A stretch of 64,000 nt of DNA from Pseudomonas mandelii (GCF_024138395.1 NZ_JAMYDU010000001.1:558001-622000), one strand, 5' to 3'; shown: positions 33,239 through 42,000, counted from the stretch's first letter. Made by a program: numbers and translations. Notes: generated by a model from the sequence alone, not told the origin.

Positions 33239-34453
33239 ATGGTGGCGCGATTCGAATGGCGCACGTCGTTGTGCGCCCCCGACTTTCCGGCAGCGGCCTA
33301 TGAGGGGTTGCGACTGCGCGTGACCGATCACACGCCGTTCAATACCCTGGCCTGGCTGTACGCGTCGGAACAGGCACTGACAGCCGGGGCACGCCTGCAC
33401 GTTCTGCTGGGCTGGCACGGTGATGAGTTGGCCTTGTGCCTGCCGCTGGTGGCGTCCGTGGAGCGCTTTGGAAAGCTGCCATTTCGGGTCCTGCGCCACC
33501 TCGGTTATCCGCTCACCGATCGCCTGGCCCTGCTCACCTGCCTCGATGCCGACAGCATGCGCAAGGCGCTGGTAATCATCCGCCGTCGCTTACCCCATGC
33601 AATGCTGCAACTCAATGAATTGTCCGAACCCATCGGCGAAGAAAGCGCGCTGACTGCATGGATGGCCCACAGCTCGACCGGCGAGCGCCGCCTCAGCTGC
33701 CGGGTGCCGGTGCATTTGATCAACGAGACCGACCGCCTGGAAGTGTCCGGCGACCCGCGCTACAAGCTGCGCCGGGCGCGTAAACGCATGTTGGCCTATG
33801 GCGCCGAGGTGCGACGCATAACCCCTGACGCCGCCACCATCGGGCCTTTATTGCAGGCCCTCAGCGAAGTCGAAGCGCACAGCTGGAAAGGTCTCGAAGG
33901 CGTGGGGATTTTCACCAGCAACCTTAGCCGACAATGGATCGACCTGGCCTTTACCGCCCTCGCCGAACAGGGACTGCTGCGGGTAGTGCTGCTGGAACTC
34001 GACGGGCGCTGCATCAGCTACCGGATCGGGTTGCTGGAACAGGGCCGGCTGTACGACTACAACCTGGCGTTCCTGCCGAAATACGCCGACCTGGGCAGCG
34101 GTCGTGTGCTGCTCGAAGAGTGGATTCGCTGGGGCCTGGACGACAACTGGCACTGGATCGACGCTTCGCGAGTCAGCCTGAAGAACTCCAGCCATCAACT
34201 CCAGGAGCGCATGACAGGGCAACTGGAACACTGGCGCTGGAGTTTCTATTCCTGGCGCCCTAGCGGCCTCGTCCTGGGACTGAGCATGCGACTCTGGCAC
34301 CAGCTCAAGCCATGGCTGGACAAGTGGAGGGCCTGGCGGGCATCAACCGCTCCGGCACCCCCTCCGACAACGGCTTGCGTCGACAAAGGTCCGGCGCCCA
34401 CCGATAAAATCATGGAGGACAAACATGCCTCGCCAAGTAATAGTCAACGCTGA
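33239..34453 (+). CDS. FemAB-like/BioF2-type acyltransferase
   Basis: The ATG at 33239 lies 2 bp after the previous stop region with GAGG upstream, giving about 404 residues; the longer frame overlaps the preceding gene. The protein has the Acetyltransf_6/FemAB-like pattern: YKLRRARKRMLAYG, LSEVEAHSWKGLEG, RVVLLELDGRCISYRIG and YDYNLAFLPKYADLGSGRVL. Such proteins transfer acyl or aminoacyl groups and are recurrent in exopolysaccharide loci (with PEP-CTERM/XrtA-like systems in other organisms). The C-terminal tail of about 40 residues is Pro/Ala-rich and probably disordered. Confidence 0.8.
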   Translation: MVARFEWRTSLCAPDFPAAAYEGLRLRVTDHTPFNTLAWLYASEQALTAGARLHVLLGWHGDELALCLPLVASVERFGKLPFRVLRHLGYPLTDRLALLTCLDADSMRKALVIIRRRLPHAMLQLNELSEPIGEESALTAWMAHSSTGERRLSCRVPVHLINETDRLEVSGDPRYKLRRARKRMLAYGAEVRRITPDAATIGPLLQALSEVEAHSWKGLEGVGIFTSNLSRQWIDLAFTALAEQGLLRVVLLELDGRCISYRIGLLEQGRLYDYNLAFLPKYADLGSGRVLLEEWIRWGLDDNWHWIDASRVSLKNSSHQLQERMTGQLEHWRWSFYSWRPSGLVLGLSMRLWHQLKPWLDKWRAWRASTAPAPPPTTACVDKGPAPTDKIMEDKHASPSNSQR

Positions 34454-35237
34454 CGATTTCGGTCTCAGCCAGAGCGAAAACGCGGTGATCCTGGGTGCCT
34501 TCCTGGCTGGGGTCATCAGCTCCGCCACCGCCATGGCCAACATGCCGGCGTTCGAGGAAGCTTGCGTGCTGGCCCGGCAGTCGTTGCTCAAAGGGCGAAT
34601 CGGCCTGCATTTCAATCTCACCTACGGCCGGCCGTTGAGCCCGTCGATTCTTTCACGTTCGACATTCTGTAACAGCGAAGGCCTGTTCGACCTCAGCCTG
34701 CCCCGCCACAGTCTCTGGCTCCCCCGCCAGGATCGCGACGCGGTGTTGGAGGAGCTCGAAGCCCAATGGCAACGCTGCCTGGACAACGGCCTGCGTCCCA
34801 GCCATATCGATTCCCATCAGCACGTGCACAACATCTGGCCCATCGGCGAAATCGTCGCGCGTTTCGCCGCCTGTCAAGGTGTGCCGGTGCGACTGGCGCG
34901 CCATCTGGGAAATAATCTGAGTGTGCCCAAGCGGATGTTCAAGACATTGCTCAACCATCGATTGAGCCGCCTGGCCGGAGCGACCGCCGAGTACGTATGC
35001 ACCCCGGTTGACCTGCGCAACGTGGCAATGCCGATCGATGGCCTGCTGGAAATCGTCGTCCACCCGACCCATATCGGCAGCGATTTTGGCGACATCTATT
35101 TAAACCCCGGAGAGTCTCTGGCTCACATGCTGGAGCTGCGTCTTCCGGGCATTCCGAGAGTGTCCTATGCCGTCGTGCCAAGGACGTTCAAAGAGGAACC
35201 GCAGTACTCGGCTGAGCTACAAACGTTGCAACCTTGA
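34425..35237 (+). CDS. ChbG/HpnK (YdjC-like) carbohydrate deacetylase
   Basis: A 270-residue enzyme with the conserved NADDFGLS (Asp10, Asp11), GLHFN (His62) and HIDSHQHVH (His127, His131 metal ligands). This family removes acetyl groups from N-acetylated oligosaccharides or hopanoid sugars. Its ATG overlaps the previous gene by 29 bp and has GGAGG upstream. Together with the NodB-like deacetylase at 28234, it gives the locus two unrelated deacetylases. Confidence 0.9.
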   Translation: MPRQVIVNADDFGLSQSENAVILGAFLAGVISSATAMANMPAFEEACVLARQSLLKGRIGLHFNLTYGRPLSPSILSRSTFCNSEGLFDLSLPRHSLWLPRQDRDAVLEELEAQWQRCLDNGLRPSHIDSHQHVHNIWPIGEIVARFAACQGVPVRLARHLGNNLSVPKRMFKTLLNHRLSRLAGATAEYVCTPVDLRNVAMPIDGLLEIVVHPTHIGSDFGDIYLNPGESLAHMLELRLPGIPRVSYAVVPRTFKEEPQYSAELQTLQP

Positions 35238-35296
35238 TTTATCGCCATTGAAAAAACGTTCCCCACCCAACCCTGGCTTCAGCCTCGGAGGACTTC

Positions 35297-35986
35297 ATGA
35301 GCGCCACCGCCAAGCTTCGCGAACGAATCAAACAAAAAGGCCTGCTTCACACGCTCCAGACGCTCTGGAACCGCTATGTGTATTTGCACCGAGAGCTGCT
35401 GTGGCTGGGACGCGATCTGGTCACTCCAATAGGGCCGCACAAACTACGGCCCTACACGGGCTTGCGTTTGGTGACCATTACCCAGGAGAACGCCACGGCT
35501 TTCACCAGGTATTACGGTAACCGCGTCAAGGCCATGGCCCAAATCGCGTCCGAAGGTCACACCGGGCACATGTATCTGGACGAGAAAGGAGATGCCGTCG
35601 GATTCATATGGGGCAGCCTCAGTGACTACTTTGACCAGCACTATTACGGTTGCTGGTTCAGGGTCCAACCCGGTGAGTTTTTCCAGTTCGGCGGCGAAAT
35701 GATCCCTCAATATTTCGGCTCCAGCCTGTCGGTGGACGCCCAGTACAATATCTGGGGTGCGATGCGGGACCAAGGTTGTAACAAGGTCATGGACGTCTGC
35801 GATGCCCGCAACATCCAGGCCATGAAAATGCACCTGCGCATGGACTATCAGGAACAGGGGCGCATCACCCACGTCTACGACCTGTTCGGCCGCTGGCGCT
35901 TCTTCCGCGAAACCTATTACAGCGGCTCGCGGCTGACTGAACTGCGCAAACCGGCGCAGTCGGCAGTGACTGCGGCGCAGGTGTGA
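35297..35986 (+). CDS. GNAT-like protein, paralogue 2 of 2
   Basis: A 229-residue protein clearly related to the 32545 product along its whole length. Shared stretches include TGHMYLD, GEFF-FGGE, VCDARN, MGYQEQGRI/MDYQEQGRI and LFGRWRFFRET. GGAGG lies upstream of the ATG. It ends the plus-strand operon and is followed by a REP doublet. The pair probably arose by tandem duplication around the 33239-35237 genes. The acceptor and acyl donor are unknown. Confidence 0.7.
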   Translation: MSATAKLRERIKQKGLLHTLQTLWNRYVYLHRELLWLGRDLVTPIGPHKLRPYTGLRLVTITQENATAFTRYYGNRVKAMAQIASEGHTGHMYLDEKGDAVGFIWGSLSDYFDQHYYGCWFRVQPGEFFQFGGEMIPQYFGSSLSVDAQYNIWGAMRDQGCNKVMDVCDARNIQAMKMHLRMDYQEQGRITHVYDLFGRWRFFRETYYSGSRLTELRKPAQSAVTAAQV

Positions 35987-36034
35987 TTTTGGTTGGTGGG
36001 AGCGATGGTTGTTGCTTGACTGCGGACCGTGTCG

Positions 36035-36133
36035 CCGCCATCGCGGGCAAGCCCGCTCCCACAGGTAACTGCTTTGACCAAAGGATTTGTGAACGACAGC
36101 GATCACTGTGGGAGCGGGCTTGCCCGCGATGGC
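36035..36133. repeat. REP doublet, GTGGGAGCGGGCTTGCCC family
   Basis: CATCGCGGGCAAGCCCGCTC at 36039-36058 is mirrored by GAGCGGGCTTGCCCGCGATG at 36112-36131, about 50 bp apart. It marks the end of the exopolysaccharide operon; the inward structure could also act as a transcription-attenuating hairpin. Confidence 0.9.
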
Positions 36134-36168
36134 ATCAGTCAGTGCAACTCATTCCTCAGGTCTGACAC

Positions 36169-36975
36169 TCAGCGCTTCACCGCCACCAACGTGTAACACA
36201 ACGGCAACTGCGCTTTTTGCTGCTGATACTGGTCGTAGAGTTCTTCGCGATTGGAATGCGGGTATTCCTTGAAGTGGCTGATCTGCAACCCCGCCTCGAC
36301 GGCACCGGTGAAGATGGCGCCCAGGGTGTGGACGAACCAGTAGGACGCTGCGGCCTGCTGTTCGACTTTGCCTTCATAGACAATCGGCTGGCTCTGGACG
36401 AAAGGTTCGCTGCGAAAATACGAGCTGTCCGGGCGATAGGGATCGGCTGATTCGGGATCGAACATCTCCAGGAACGGGTGGGTTTCGTACACCACAAGCG
36501 CACCGCCGGGCTTGAGGGTTTGCGCGGCATGGCGCATGAATTCAGCGATGTCCGGCATCCAGTTCAATACACCGATGGTGATCAGTGCCACATCGAAGCG
36601 CTGGTGCAGTTCAGTGGGCAAGTGATGGATGTCAGCCTCGATGAACTCGGGCTCATGGGGCGAACGAGATGCCAGTTCCCGGGCCTGATTTAGAAAGGCC
36701 TCCGACTGGTCGACGCCCACGACATGACGGGCGCCCAGCGTAAACAGCGAAAGACTTTCGCGTCCGTTGTTGCAGCCCAGTTGCACCACGTCCTTGCCGT
36801 CGACGCCGACCTGTTGAAGCAACCCGCTGAGGGTGTCATCCAGGCAGGAAAAATCGCCATGGCTCACGGCACTCAAACAGGCCTGCCACTCAGGAGTATC
36901 TTTGTGGTGTGGGGCGGAGTCATTCCACGCATCGCGATTGCTGGCGATGGCTTTTTCTTTTGTCGGCATTTCCAT
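36169..36975 (-). CDS. Class I SAM-dependent methyltransferase
   Basis: A 268-residue cytoplasmic enzyme. It has motif I VVQLGCNNGRE (residues 63-73), the acidic ribose-binding end of strand 2 (VVGVDQSEAF), and LITIGVLNWMPD for motif IV. GGAG lies 6 nt before the ATG. This resembles Pseudomonas class I methyltransferases acting on small molecules. There is no co-transcribed partner; it is convergent with the EPS operon across a REP doublet, so a role in EPS methylation is unlikely but not excluded. Substrate unknown. Confidence 0.85.
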   Translation of the reverse strand: MEMPTKEKAIASNRDAWNDSAPHHKDTPEWQACLSAVSHGDFSCLDDTLSGLLQQVGVDGKDVVQLGCNNGRESLSLFTLGARHVVGVDQSEAFLNQARELASRSPHEPEFIEADIHHLPTELHQRFDVALITIGVLNWMPDIAEFMRHAAQTLKPGGALVVYETHPFLEMFDPESADPYRPDSSYFRSEPFVQSQPIVYEGKVEQQAAASYWFVHTLGAIFTGAVEAGLQISHFKEYPHSNREELYDQYQQQKAQLPLCYTLVAVKR

Positions 36976-37068
36976 TGCACGCTCCAGAATTCGGGCCTTT
37001 GATTAGCCGGCACGAGTCTAGATCAGCATCCAGAAAAACCACATCAGGGGTTTGTTGTGATCTTGTAA

Positions 37069-37974
37069 TCACCGGTGGCGCGAACCTTCTTTGCGTTGAT
37101 TCAACCGCTCACGCAAGAACTCGATCAGCGCCTGCACCGGCCGCGAACTCTGGCGATGCTGCGGGTAGACGGCCGACAAGGTCAGCGGCTCGGGGCGCAA
37201 ATCATCCAGCACCGGCACGAGTCGGCCGTCCTCCAGGGCCGAACCGACGATGAAGGTCGGCAGGTACGTGATCCCCATGCCAGCGATGGCCGCGTCCTTG
37301 AGCAACTCACCATTGTTGACCCGCATCCGCCCAGTCACGTTGATATTCAGCGGCTTGCCCCGCCCCTCGAAACGCCACTGCACCTGACGACCGTGGCCGT
37401 AAGGCAGGCAATCGTGAGTATGCAAATCCTCGGGTTTAAGCGGCGTGCCCCGCTCGGCCAGGTACGCCGGGCTGGCGCAGTACACCCGCTCGATAGAGGC
37501 GAGGCGTCGGGCGATCAGCGTCGAATCTTCCAGCACGCCAATGCGCAATGCCAGATCGTAGCCCTCGCCGAGCAAGTCCACTGGCCGATCGCTCAGGTCG
37601 ACCTCAACGGTGACCTCGCGATAACGCTGCAAAAATACCGGCAGCAGACTGCCCAAATGCGCGACCGCAAATGACAGCGGCGCGCTCAAGCGAATGGTGC
37701 CGCGGGGCTCGGTGGTCTGGCCGGCGATGCCCTGCTCCACCTGCTCGACTTCGCTGAGCAGGCGCAGTGCCGATTCGTAATAACTTTGCCCCAACGGCGT
37801 GACGTCCAATCGTCGGGTCGAACGGTTGAGCAGGCGCACACCGAGGCGCTCTTCCAGTTGCATCAGGCGGCGGCTGACGAATTGCTTGGACAGCCCCAAT
37901 TGATCGGCTGCCGCAGTGAAGCTGCCAGAGTCCATGACCTGGCAAAAAATACGCATATCCTCGAACGGGTTCAT
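37069..37974 (-). CDS. LysR-family transcriptional regulator
   Basis: A 301-residue regulator. The winged helix-turn-helix (SGSFTAAADQLGLSKQFVSR) lies at residues 16-35 and is followed by the linker helix and an effector-binding domain of the CrgA-like subgroup (RIGVLEDSTLIARRLASIER). The start at 37974 matches the family; the frame upstream is repeat DNA. It is in the same direction as and downstream of the ycaC-amidohydrolase genes, separated by a repeat doublet. It could control that set, but no operator is visible and it is not divergent from it. Confidence 0.92.
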   Translation of the reverse strand: MNPFEDMRIFCQVMDSGSFTAAADQLGLSKQFVSRRLMQLEERLGVRLLNRSTRRLDVTPLGQSYYESALRLLSEVEQVEQGIAGQTTEPRGTIRLSAPLSFAVAHLGSLLPVFLQRYREVTVEVDLSDRPVDLLGEGYDLALRIGVLEDSTLIARRLASIERVYCASPAYLAERGTPLKPEDLHTHDCLPYGHGRQVQWRFEGRGKPLNINVTGRMRVNNGELLKDAAIAGMGITYLPTFIVGSALEDGRLVPVLDDLRPEPLTLSAVYPQHRQSSRPVQALIEFLRERLNQRKEGSRHR

Positions 37975-38047
37975 TGTCGCGTCCTGGTTGACAGCAAAAC
38001 GCTTTATAGCCGTTTTTTCCGTTCCCGGCTTCCCCAATTCAAAGAAC

Positions 38048-38152
38048 AAAAGATCGCAGCCTGCGGCAGCTCCTACAAAGGTTGCGTGTACATCCGTAAA
38101 CGATCAGATGTACTCAAATCCCCGTAGGAGCTGCCGCAGGCTGCGATCTTTT
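38048..38152. repeat. Repeat doublet, GATCGCAGCCTGCGGCAGCT family
   Basis: AAAAGATCGCAGCCTGCGGC... (38048-38076) and its exact inverted copy (38124-38152) form 29-bp arms separated by 47 bp. It lies between the LysR and YcaC genes. The same family occurs at 44443, 44538 and 52785. Confidence 0.92.
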
Positions 38153-38185
38153 AAAGCTGCCAACCGAGACCGGCAGCCGTACCCC

Positions 38186-38812
38186 TTACTTCGCGGTGAA
38201 CGTCGTGTAGCTGTTGATCAGGTTGCGGTAGTTCGGAATGCGCTGCGATAACAGGTTGGCCAGGCCTTCCATGTCGTTGCGCCAGTCGCCCTGCAGCTCG
38301 CAGGCCACCGAGAACCAGTTCATCAATTGTGCACCGGCCGCCGCCATGCGCGCCCAGGAGGCTTGTTGCACGGTAGTGTTGAAGGTGCCGGAAGCGTCGG
38401 TCACCACGAATACTTCAAAACCTTCAGCCAGCGCCGACAGGGTCGGGAACGCCACACACACGTCAGTCACTACACCGGCAATGATCAGTTGCTTGCGGCC
38501 GGTGGCCTTGACGGCTTTGACGAAGTCTTCGTTGTCCCAGGCGTTGATCTGACCCGGGCGCGCAATGAACGGAGCGTCCGGGAACTGCTCCTTGAGCTCC
38601 GGCACGATCGGGCCGTTCGGACCGCTGTCGAAACTGGTGGTGAGGATGGTCGGCAGATCGAAGAACTTGGCGATGTCGCCCAGGGCCAACACGTTGTTCT
38701 TGAATTCGTTGGGCGAGAAATCCTGCACCAACGAGATCAGGCCGGTCTGGTGGTCGACCATCAATACCACTGCATCATCTTTGTTCAGACGTTTGTAAGG
38801 AACGTTGCTCAT
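38186..38812 (-). CDS. YcaC-like isochorismatase-family hydrolase
   Basis: A 208-residue cysteine hydrolase fold protein with Asp20 (MVDHQTGLI) and the nucleophile Cys119 (VVTDVCVAFPTL) after the cis-peptide region. Sequence is of the YcaC type, whose substrate is unknown. GAGGAG lies upstream of the ATG at 38812. It is downstream of the amidohydrolase gene with 69 bp between them, including a stem-loop. The pairing of a YcaC-like enzyme with an amidohydrolase recurs in pseudomonads, suggesting breakdown of an amide or related compound. Confidence 0.9.
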   Translation of the reverse strand: MSNVPYKRLNKDDAVVLMVDHQTGLISLVQDFSPNEFKNNVLALGDIAKFFDLPTILTTSFDSGPNGPIVPELKEQFPDAPFIARPGQINAWDNEDFVKAVKATGRKQLIIAGVVTDVCVAFPTLSALAEGFEVFVVTDASGTFNTTVQQASWARMAAAGAQLMNWFSVACELQGDWRNDMEGLANLLSQRIPNYRNLINSYTTFTAK

Positions 38813-38845
38813 GTGAAACTCCTCGGAGGATGGACGTTGCTTAGG

Positions 38846-38874
38846 GCGCCGACACACCAGGTCGGCGCTTTTTT
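38846..38874 (+). terminator. Stem-loop with plus-strand T-run between ycaC-like and amidohydrolase genes
   Basis: GCGCCGAC (38846-38853) pairs with GTCGGCGC (38861-38868), followed by TTTTTT on the plus strand. No plus-strand gene ends nearby. On the minus strand it would be a hairpin in the space between the amidohydrolase stop and the ycaC-like start, and could reduce readthrough or stabilise RNA. Confidence 0.45.
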
Positions 38875-38881
38875 GTAATCA

Positions 38882-40720
38882 CTAGAAGGCAAAACACGAG
38901 CAGCCAAACGCGCCCCAGAACCCCTGGAAATCGCTGACCGGCGCATTCGACAAACGCGCCCGTTCATGGCTGTGGGAATGCACCGCGCACGGTCCGCTGC
39001 ACTGGTGAACCTGCGCCTGCATCGGCGAAGTCGGGCGCCAGTGACCGGGCACCTTGACCACCGGCGACCAGTCCGGCAGCACCGGTACACTGGGCGGCCC
39101 AAGTTTTTCGAAGTCGCCGGCGGCGTACACCACTTTGCCGCCGACCACGGTCAGCACCGATTCGATCCACTTGATGGCTTCTTCCTCGACACTGAAAAAG
39201 TCCGCGCTCAATGCCGCCACGTCAGCCAGTTGACCGACCTTGATCTGGCCTTTCTTGCCCTGTTCCGACGAAAACCAGGCACTGCCATGGGTGAACAATT
39301 CCAGCGCGGTTTGCCGGGGCAGGCCTTCGCTGTGCAGCGCCAGGCCACCGACGGTGCGACCGCTGACCATCCAGTACAACGAGGTCCATGGGTTGTAGCT
39401 GGACACTCGAGTCGCATCGGTGCCCGCGCCGACCGGAACCCCCTCGGCCAGCATGCGCTTGATCGGTGGCGTGTTTTCGGCGGCCTTGGCGCCATAACGC
39501 TCGGCGAAATATTCCCCCTGGAACGCCATGCGGTCCTGGATCGCGATGCCGCCACCCAGCGCCCTCACCCGCTCGATATTCTGTGGGGTGATGGTTTCGG
39601 CGTGGTCGAAGAACCATGGCAAACCATTGAAGGGAATGTCGCGGTTGACCTTCTCGAACACATCGAGCATGCGGCTGATGGATTCGTTGTAGGTCGCATG
39701 CAAACGGAACGGCCAGCGCTGCTCGACGAGGTGGCGGACCACCGGTTCCAGTTCGTCTTCCATGGTTTGCGGCAAGTCCGGACGCGGCTCGAGGAAGTCC
39801 TCGAAATCCGCCGCCGAGAACACCAGCATTTCCCCCGCGCCGTTATGCCGCAAAAAGTCGTCGCCCTGATGCAGCTTGACGCTGCCGGTCCAGTTCTTGA
39901 AATCAGTCAGCTCTTCCTTGGGTTTTTGGGTGAACAGGTTGTAGGCAATGCGAATGGTCAGTTGCTGGTCCTTGGCCAACTGCTCGATCACCGCGTAGTC
40001 GTCCGGGTAATTCTGGAAACCACCGCCGGCGTCGATGGCGCTGGTCAGGCCGAGGCGATTGAGTTCGCGCATGAACTGTCGGGTCGAGTTGACCTGATAT
40101 TCCAGCGGTAACTTCGGCCCCTTGGCCAGGGTCGAGTACAGAATCATCGCGTTCGGCCGCGCCACCAGCATGCCGGTCGGCTCACCGTTGGCATCGCGCA
40201 CAATCTCGCCGCCCGGCGGGTTCGGCGTGTTGCGGGTGTAACCGGCGACGCGCAACGCAGCGCGGTTGAGCAAGGCGCGGTCGTACAAATGCAGCACGAA
40301 CACCGGTGTATCGGGGGCGGCCTGGTTGAGTTCTTCCAGGGTCGGCATGCGCTTCTCGGCAAACTGGAATTCGTTCCAGCCACCCACCACCCGCACCCAC
40401 TGCGGCGTCGGCGTGCGATCGGCCTGATCCTTGAGCATGCGCAAGGCATCGGCCAGGGACGGCACGCCTTCCCAGCGCAGTTCGAGGTTGTAGTTCAGGC
40501 CACCACGGATCAGGTGCAAGTGCGAGTCGTTGAGGCCGGGGATGACGCAACGGCCCTTGAGGTCGATGACCTGTGTGCCCGAACCGCGCAGGGCCATGGC
40601 TTCGCTATCGGTGCCGACCGCGACGAAGCGGCCGTCGCTGATCGCCACGGCGCTGGCGAGGGGCTTTTCACGGTCAACGGTATGGAACTGGCCATTGAAC
40701 AGAATCAGATCGGCGTTCAT
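38882..40720 (-). CDS. YtcJ-like metal-dependent amidohydrolase
   Basis: A 612-residue amidohydrolase-superfamily protein. It has the N-terminal metal motif GLNDSHLHL (His67, His69), a later His in FRLHATYNES, FDHAETI, and the terminal Asp of VGAGTDATR, an arrangement typical of the YtcJ/AepA-like group. AAGGAA lies 5 nt before the ATG. The last 40 residues form an unusual Cys/His-rich tail (CSGPCAVHSHSHERAR, ...GCSCF). The gene begins 9 bp after the monooxygenase-like gene upstream, so DoxX, ABM, amidohydrolase and YcaC genes likely form one operon. Confidence 0.88.
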   Translation of the reverse strand: MNADLILFNGQFHTVDREKPLASAVAISDGRFVAVGTDSEAMALRGSGTQVIDLKGRCVIPGLNDSHLHLIRGGLNYNLELRWEGVPSLADALRMLKDQADRTPTPQWVRVVGGWNEFQFAEKRMPTLEELNQAAPDTPVFVLHLYDRALLNRAALRVAGYTRNTPNPPGGEIVRDANGEPTGMLVARPNAMILYSTLAKGPKLPLEYQVNSTRQFMRELNRLGLTSAIDAGGGFQNYPDDYAVIEQLAKDQQLTIRIAYNLFTQKPKEELTDFKNWTGSVKLHQGDDFLRHNGAGEMLVFSAADFEDFLEPRPDLPQTMEDELEPVVRHLVEQRWPFRLHATYNESISRMLDVFEKVNRDIPFNGLPWFFDHAETITPQNIERVRALGGGIAIQDRMAFQGEYFAERYGAKAAENTPPIKRMLAEGVPVGAGTDATRVSSYNPWTSLYWMVSGRTVGGLALHSEGLPRQTALELFTHGSAWFSSEQGKKGQIKVGQLADVAALSADFFSVEEEAIKWIESVLTVVGGKVVYAAGDFEKLGPPSVPVLPDWSPVVKVPGHWRPTSPMQAQVHQCSGPCAVHSHSHERARLSNAPVSDFQGFWGAFGCSCFAF

Positions 40721-40729
40721 CGCGTTTCC

Positions 40730-41320
40730 TTAAGGCTGTGTGGGATGGGACTGGCCGGCTTCCAGCCACGGCGTGAACAGGCGCGTGGCCAGCGGCATAA
40801 AGATGTACACCACCGACAGCACGATGGTCAGCGTGATCAGAAACGTGGCGACCACGTAATTGGACAAAAAGGCATTGAGCTGCAGCAATGGTCCCCAGAG
40901 CAGCGGCACCAGCAAGGTGTGCGGCAAAATCACCAGCAGCGTCACCACCGATTGCTTCCAGCGCGGCGGTGGCGAACCGGCCTCAGCCAGCGGTGAGAAC
41001 CAGAATTCATTGACCGGGTTGACCTCGGTCTGGTCGCCGTCGGCTAGCATCGGAGCAGCTTCGTCGACCAGCGCCTGACGTTGCGGTGAGTCGAGCCAGC
41101 GCTGCATCGCCTCGGTCGAGCAAAAACGCAGCACGCAGGTGTAAGTGTCGAGGCCGGCGTTTTTGCCGCGCACCACGTCCACCCCCAAATGGCCTTCTCG
41201 CTGCCCCGCCACACTGACGATGTTGCGCAGCCAGGTTTCATAGGCTGCTTCAAAACCGGCCTTGACCCGGTGCTTGACGATCAGGGTCACGACTTCTTCA
41301 AAACGATTGGAATCAGGCAT
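40730..41320 (-). CDS. ABM-domain protein with C-terminal membrane helices
   Basis: A 196-residue protein. An N-terminal antibiotic-biosynthesis-monooxygenase (ferredoxin-like) domain (VTLIVKHRVKAGFEAAYETW, GHLGVDVVRG, STEAMQRWLDSPQR) is followed by two or three membrane helices (VVTLLVILPHTLLVPLL, VATFLITLTIVLSVVYIFM). The ATG at 41320 overlaps the DoxX stop (ATGCCTGA) and has GGAG upstream, so it is preferred over the longer frame. Probably an inner-membrane-anchored ABM protein; activity unknown. Confidence 0.82.
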   Translation of the reverse strand: MPDSNRFEEVVTLIVKHRVKAGFEAAYETWLRNIVSVAGQREGHLGVDVVRGKNAGLDTYTCVLRFCSTEAMQRWLDSPQRQALVDEAAPMLADGDQTEVNPVNEFWFSPLAEAGSPPPRWKQSVVTLLVILPHTLLVPLLWGPLLQLNAFLSNYVVATFLITLTIVLSVVYIFMPLATRLFTPWLEAGQSHPTQP

Positions 41321-41729
41321 AACGGAAAGCTCCGGCGAAACGGACACTGAGCGCCAGCCGACCGGGCCCGGCGATGAAGATGCTGGTGAAGAGGATCAAC
41401 AGCAACCAGCCGAACTGCCCTTCGGCCACACTCCATTGCGGATGCACGACCAGCAACGCCACCAGCAGCACGAAGAGAATAGGCAAACAGGCCAATCGCA
41501 CCAGCACCCCGGCGATGATCAGCAAGGGGCACAGCACCTCGGCGGAAATCGCCAGAATCAGGGTCAGGTTTGCGCCGAGATGAAACGGGTCTTCGATGCG
41601 TTGCAGTTCGGCGCTGTAATCGAGCAGTTTGGGCAAGCCATGCACCCACAACAGAAACAGCCCGCCGCTGACCCGCAGAAACAGCAGCCCGAAATCTTGA
41701 GCCTGTTCATTCCATCGCGAAGCGTTCAT
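41313..41729 (-). CDS. DoxX-family membrane protein
   Basis: A 138-residue protein with four membrane helices and the DoxX pattern (FLRVSGGLFLLWVHGLPKLL, then AEVLCPLLIIAGVLVRLACL). The start at 41729 is preferred over 41747. It is the first gene of the putative DoxX-ABM-amidohydrolase-YcaC operon and is preceded by a REP doublet. DoxX-family proteins are often linked to redox or thiosulfate-related functions, but the role here is not clear. Confidence 0.85.
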   Translation of the reverse strand: MNASRWNEQAQDFGLLFLRVSGGLFLLWVHGLPKLLDYSAELQRIEDPFHLGANLTLILAISAEVLCPLLIIAGVLVRLACLPILFVLLVALLVVHPQWSVAEGQFGWLLLILFTSIFIAGPGRLALSVRFAGAFRYA

Positions 41730-41838
41730 GGCCCTACCCTTGATCAATCATTGCCCTGAATAGTGCAGCGACGGGGTGGGGAAAAATTGAATGTACGTGC
41801 TCTCTTTGCGAGTGCGTTGAACGCCCGAACGACCAAAA

Positions 41839-41937
41839 CCCTGTGGGAGCGGGCTTGCCCGCGAATAGGGTGTGTCATTAACAGTGATGTCGACTGACCC
41901 GACGCCATCGCGGGCAAGCCCGCTCCCACAGGGTTTT
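41839..41937. repeat. REP doublet D1, nearly identical to 42757-42855
   Basis: Arms with core GTGGGAGCGGGCTTGCCC facing its inverse, with the middle AATAGGGTGTGTCATT and TGATGTCGACTGACCCGACG. The whole 99-bp unit recurs in direct orientation at 42757-42855 with only a C/T change in the left arm and a small difference in the middle. Confidence 0.95.
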
Positions 41938-41963
41938 GTGCGTGCTCACTACTGCTCAGGCAC

Positions 41964-41987
41964 AAAAAACGGCCCGAAGGCCGTTTC
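41964..41987 (-). terminator. Intrinsic terminator of the intact DUF6124 gene
   Basis: On the minus strand AAACGGCC-TTCG-GGCCGTTTTTT forms an 8-bp stem with a stable tetraloop and a T-run, 14 bp after the DUF6124 stop. Confidence 0.9.
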
Positions 41988-42000
41988 GTATTGAATCCGG

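Noticed and set aside
38966..40111. 381-codon plus-strand frame opposite the amidohydrolase
   Set aside because: Antisense shadow; the minus-strand frame has all metal-binding motifs and a ribosome-binding site.
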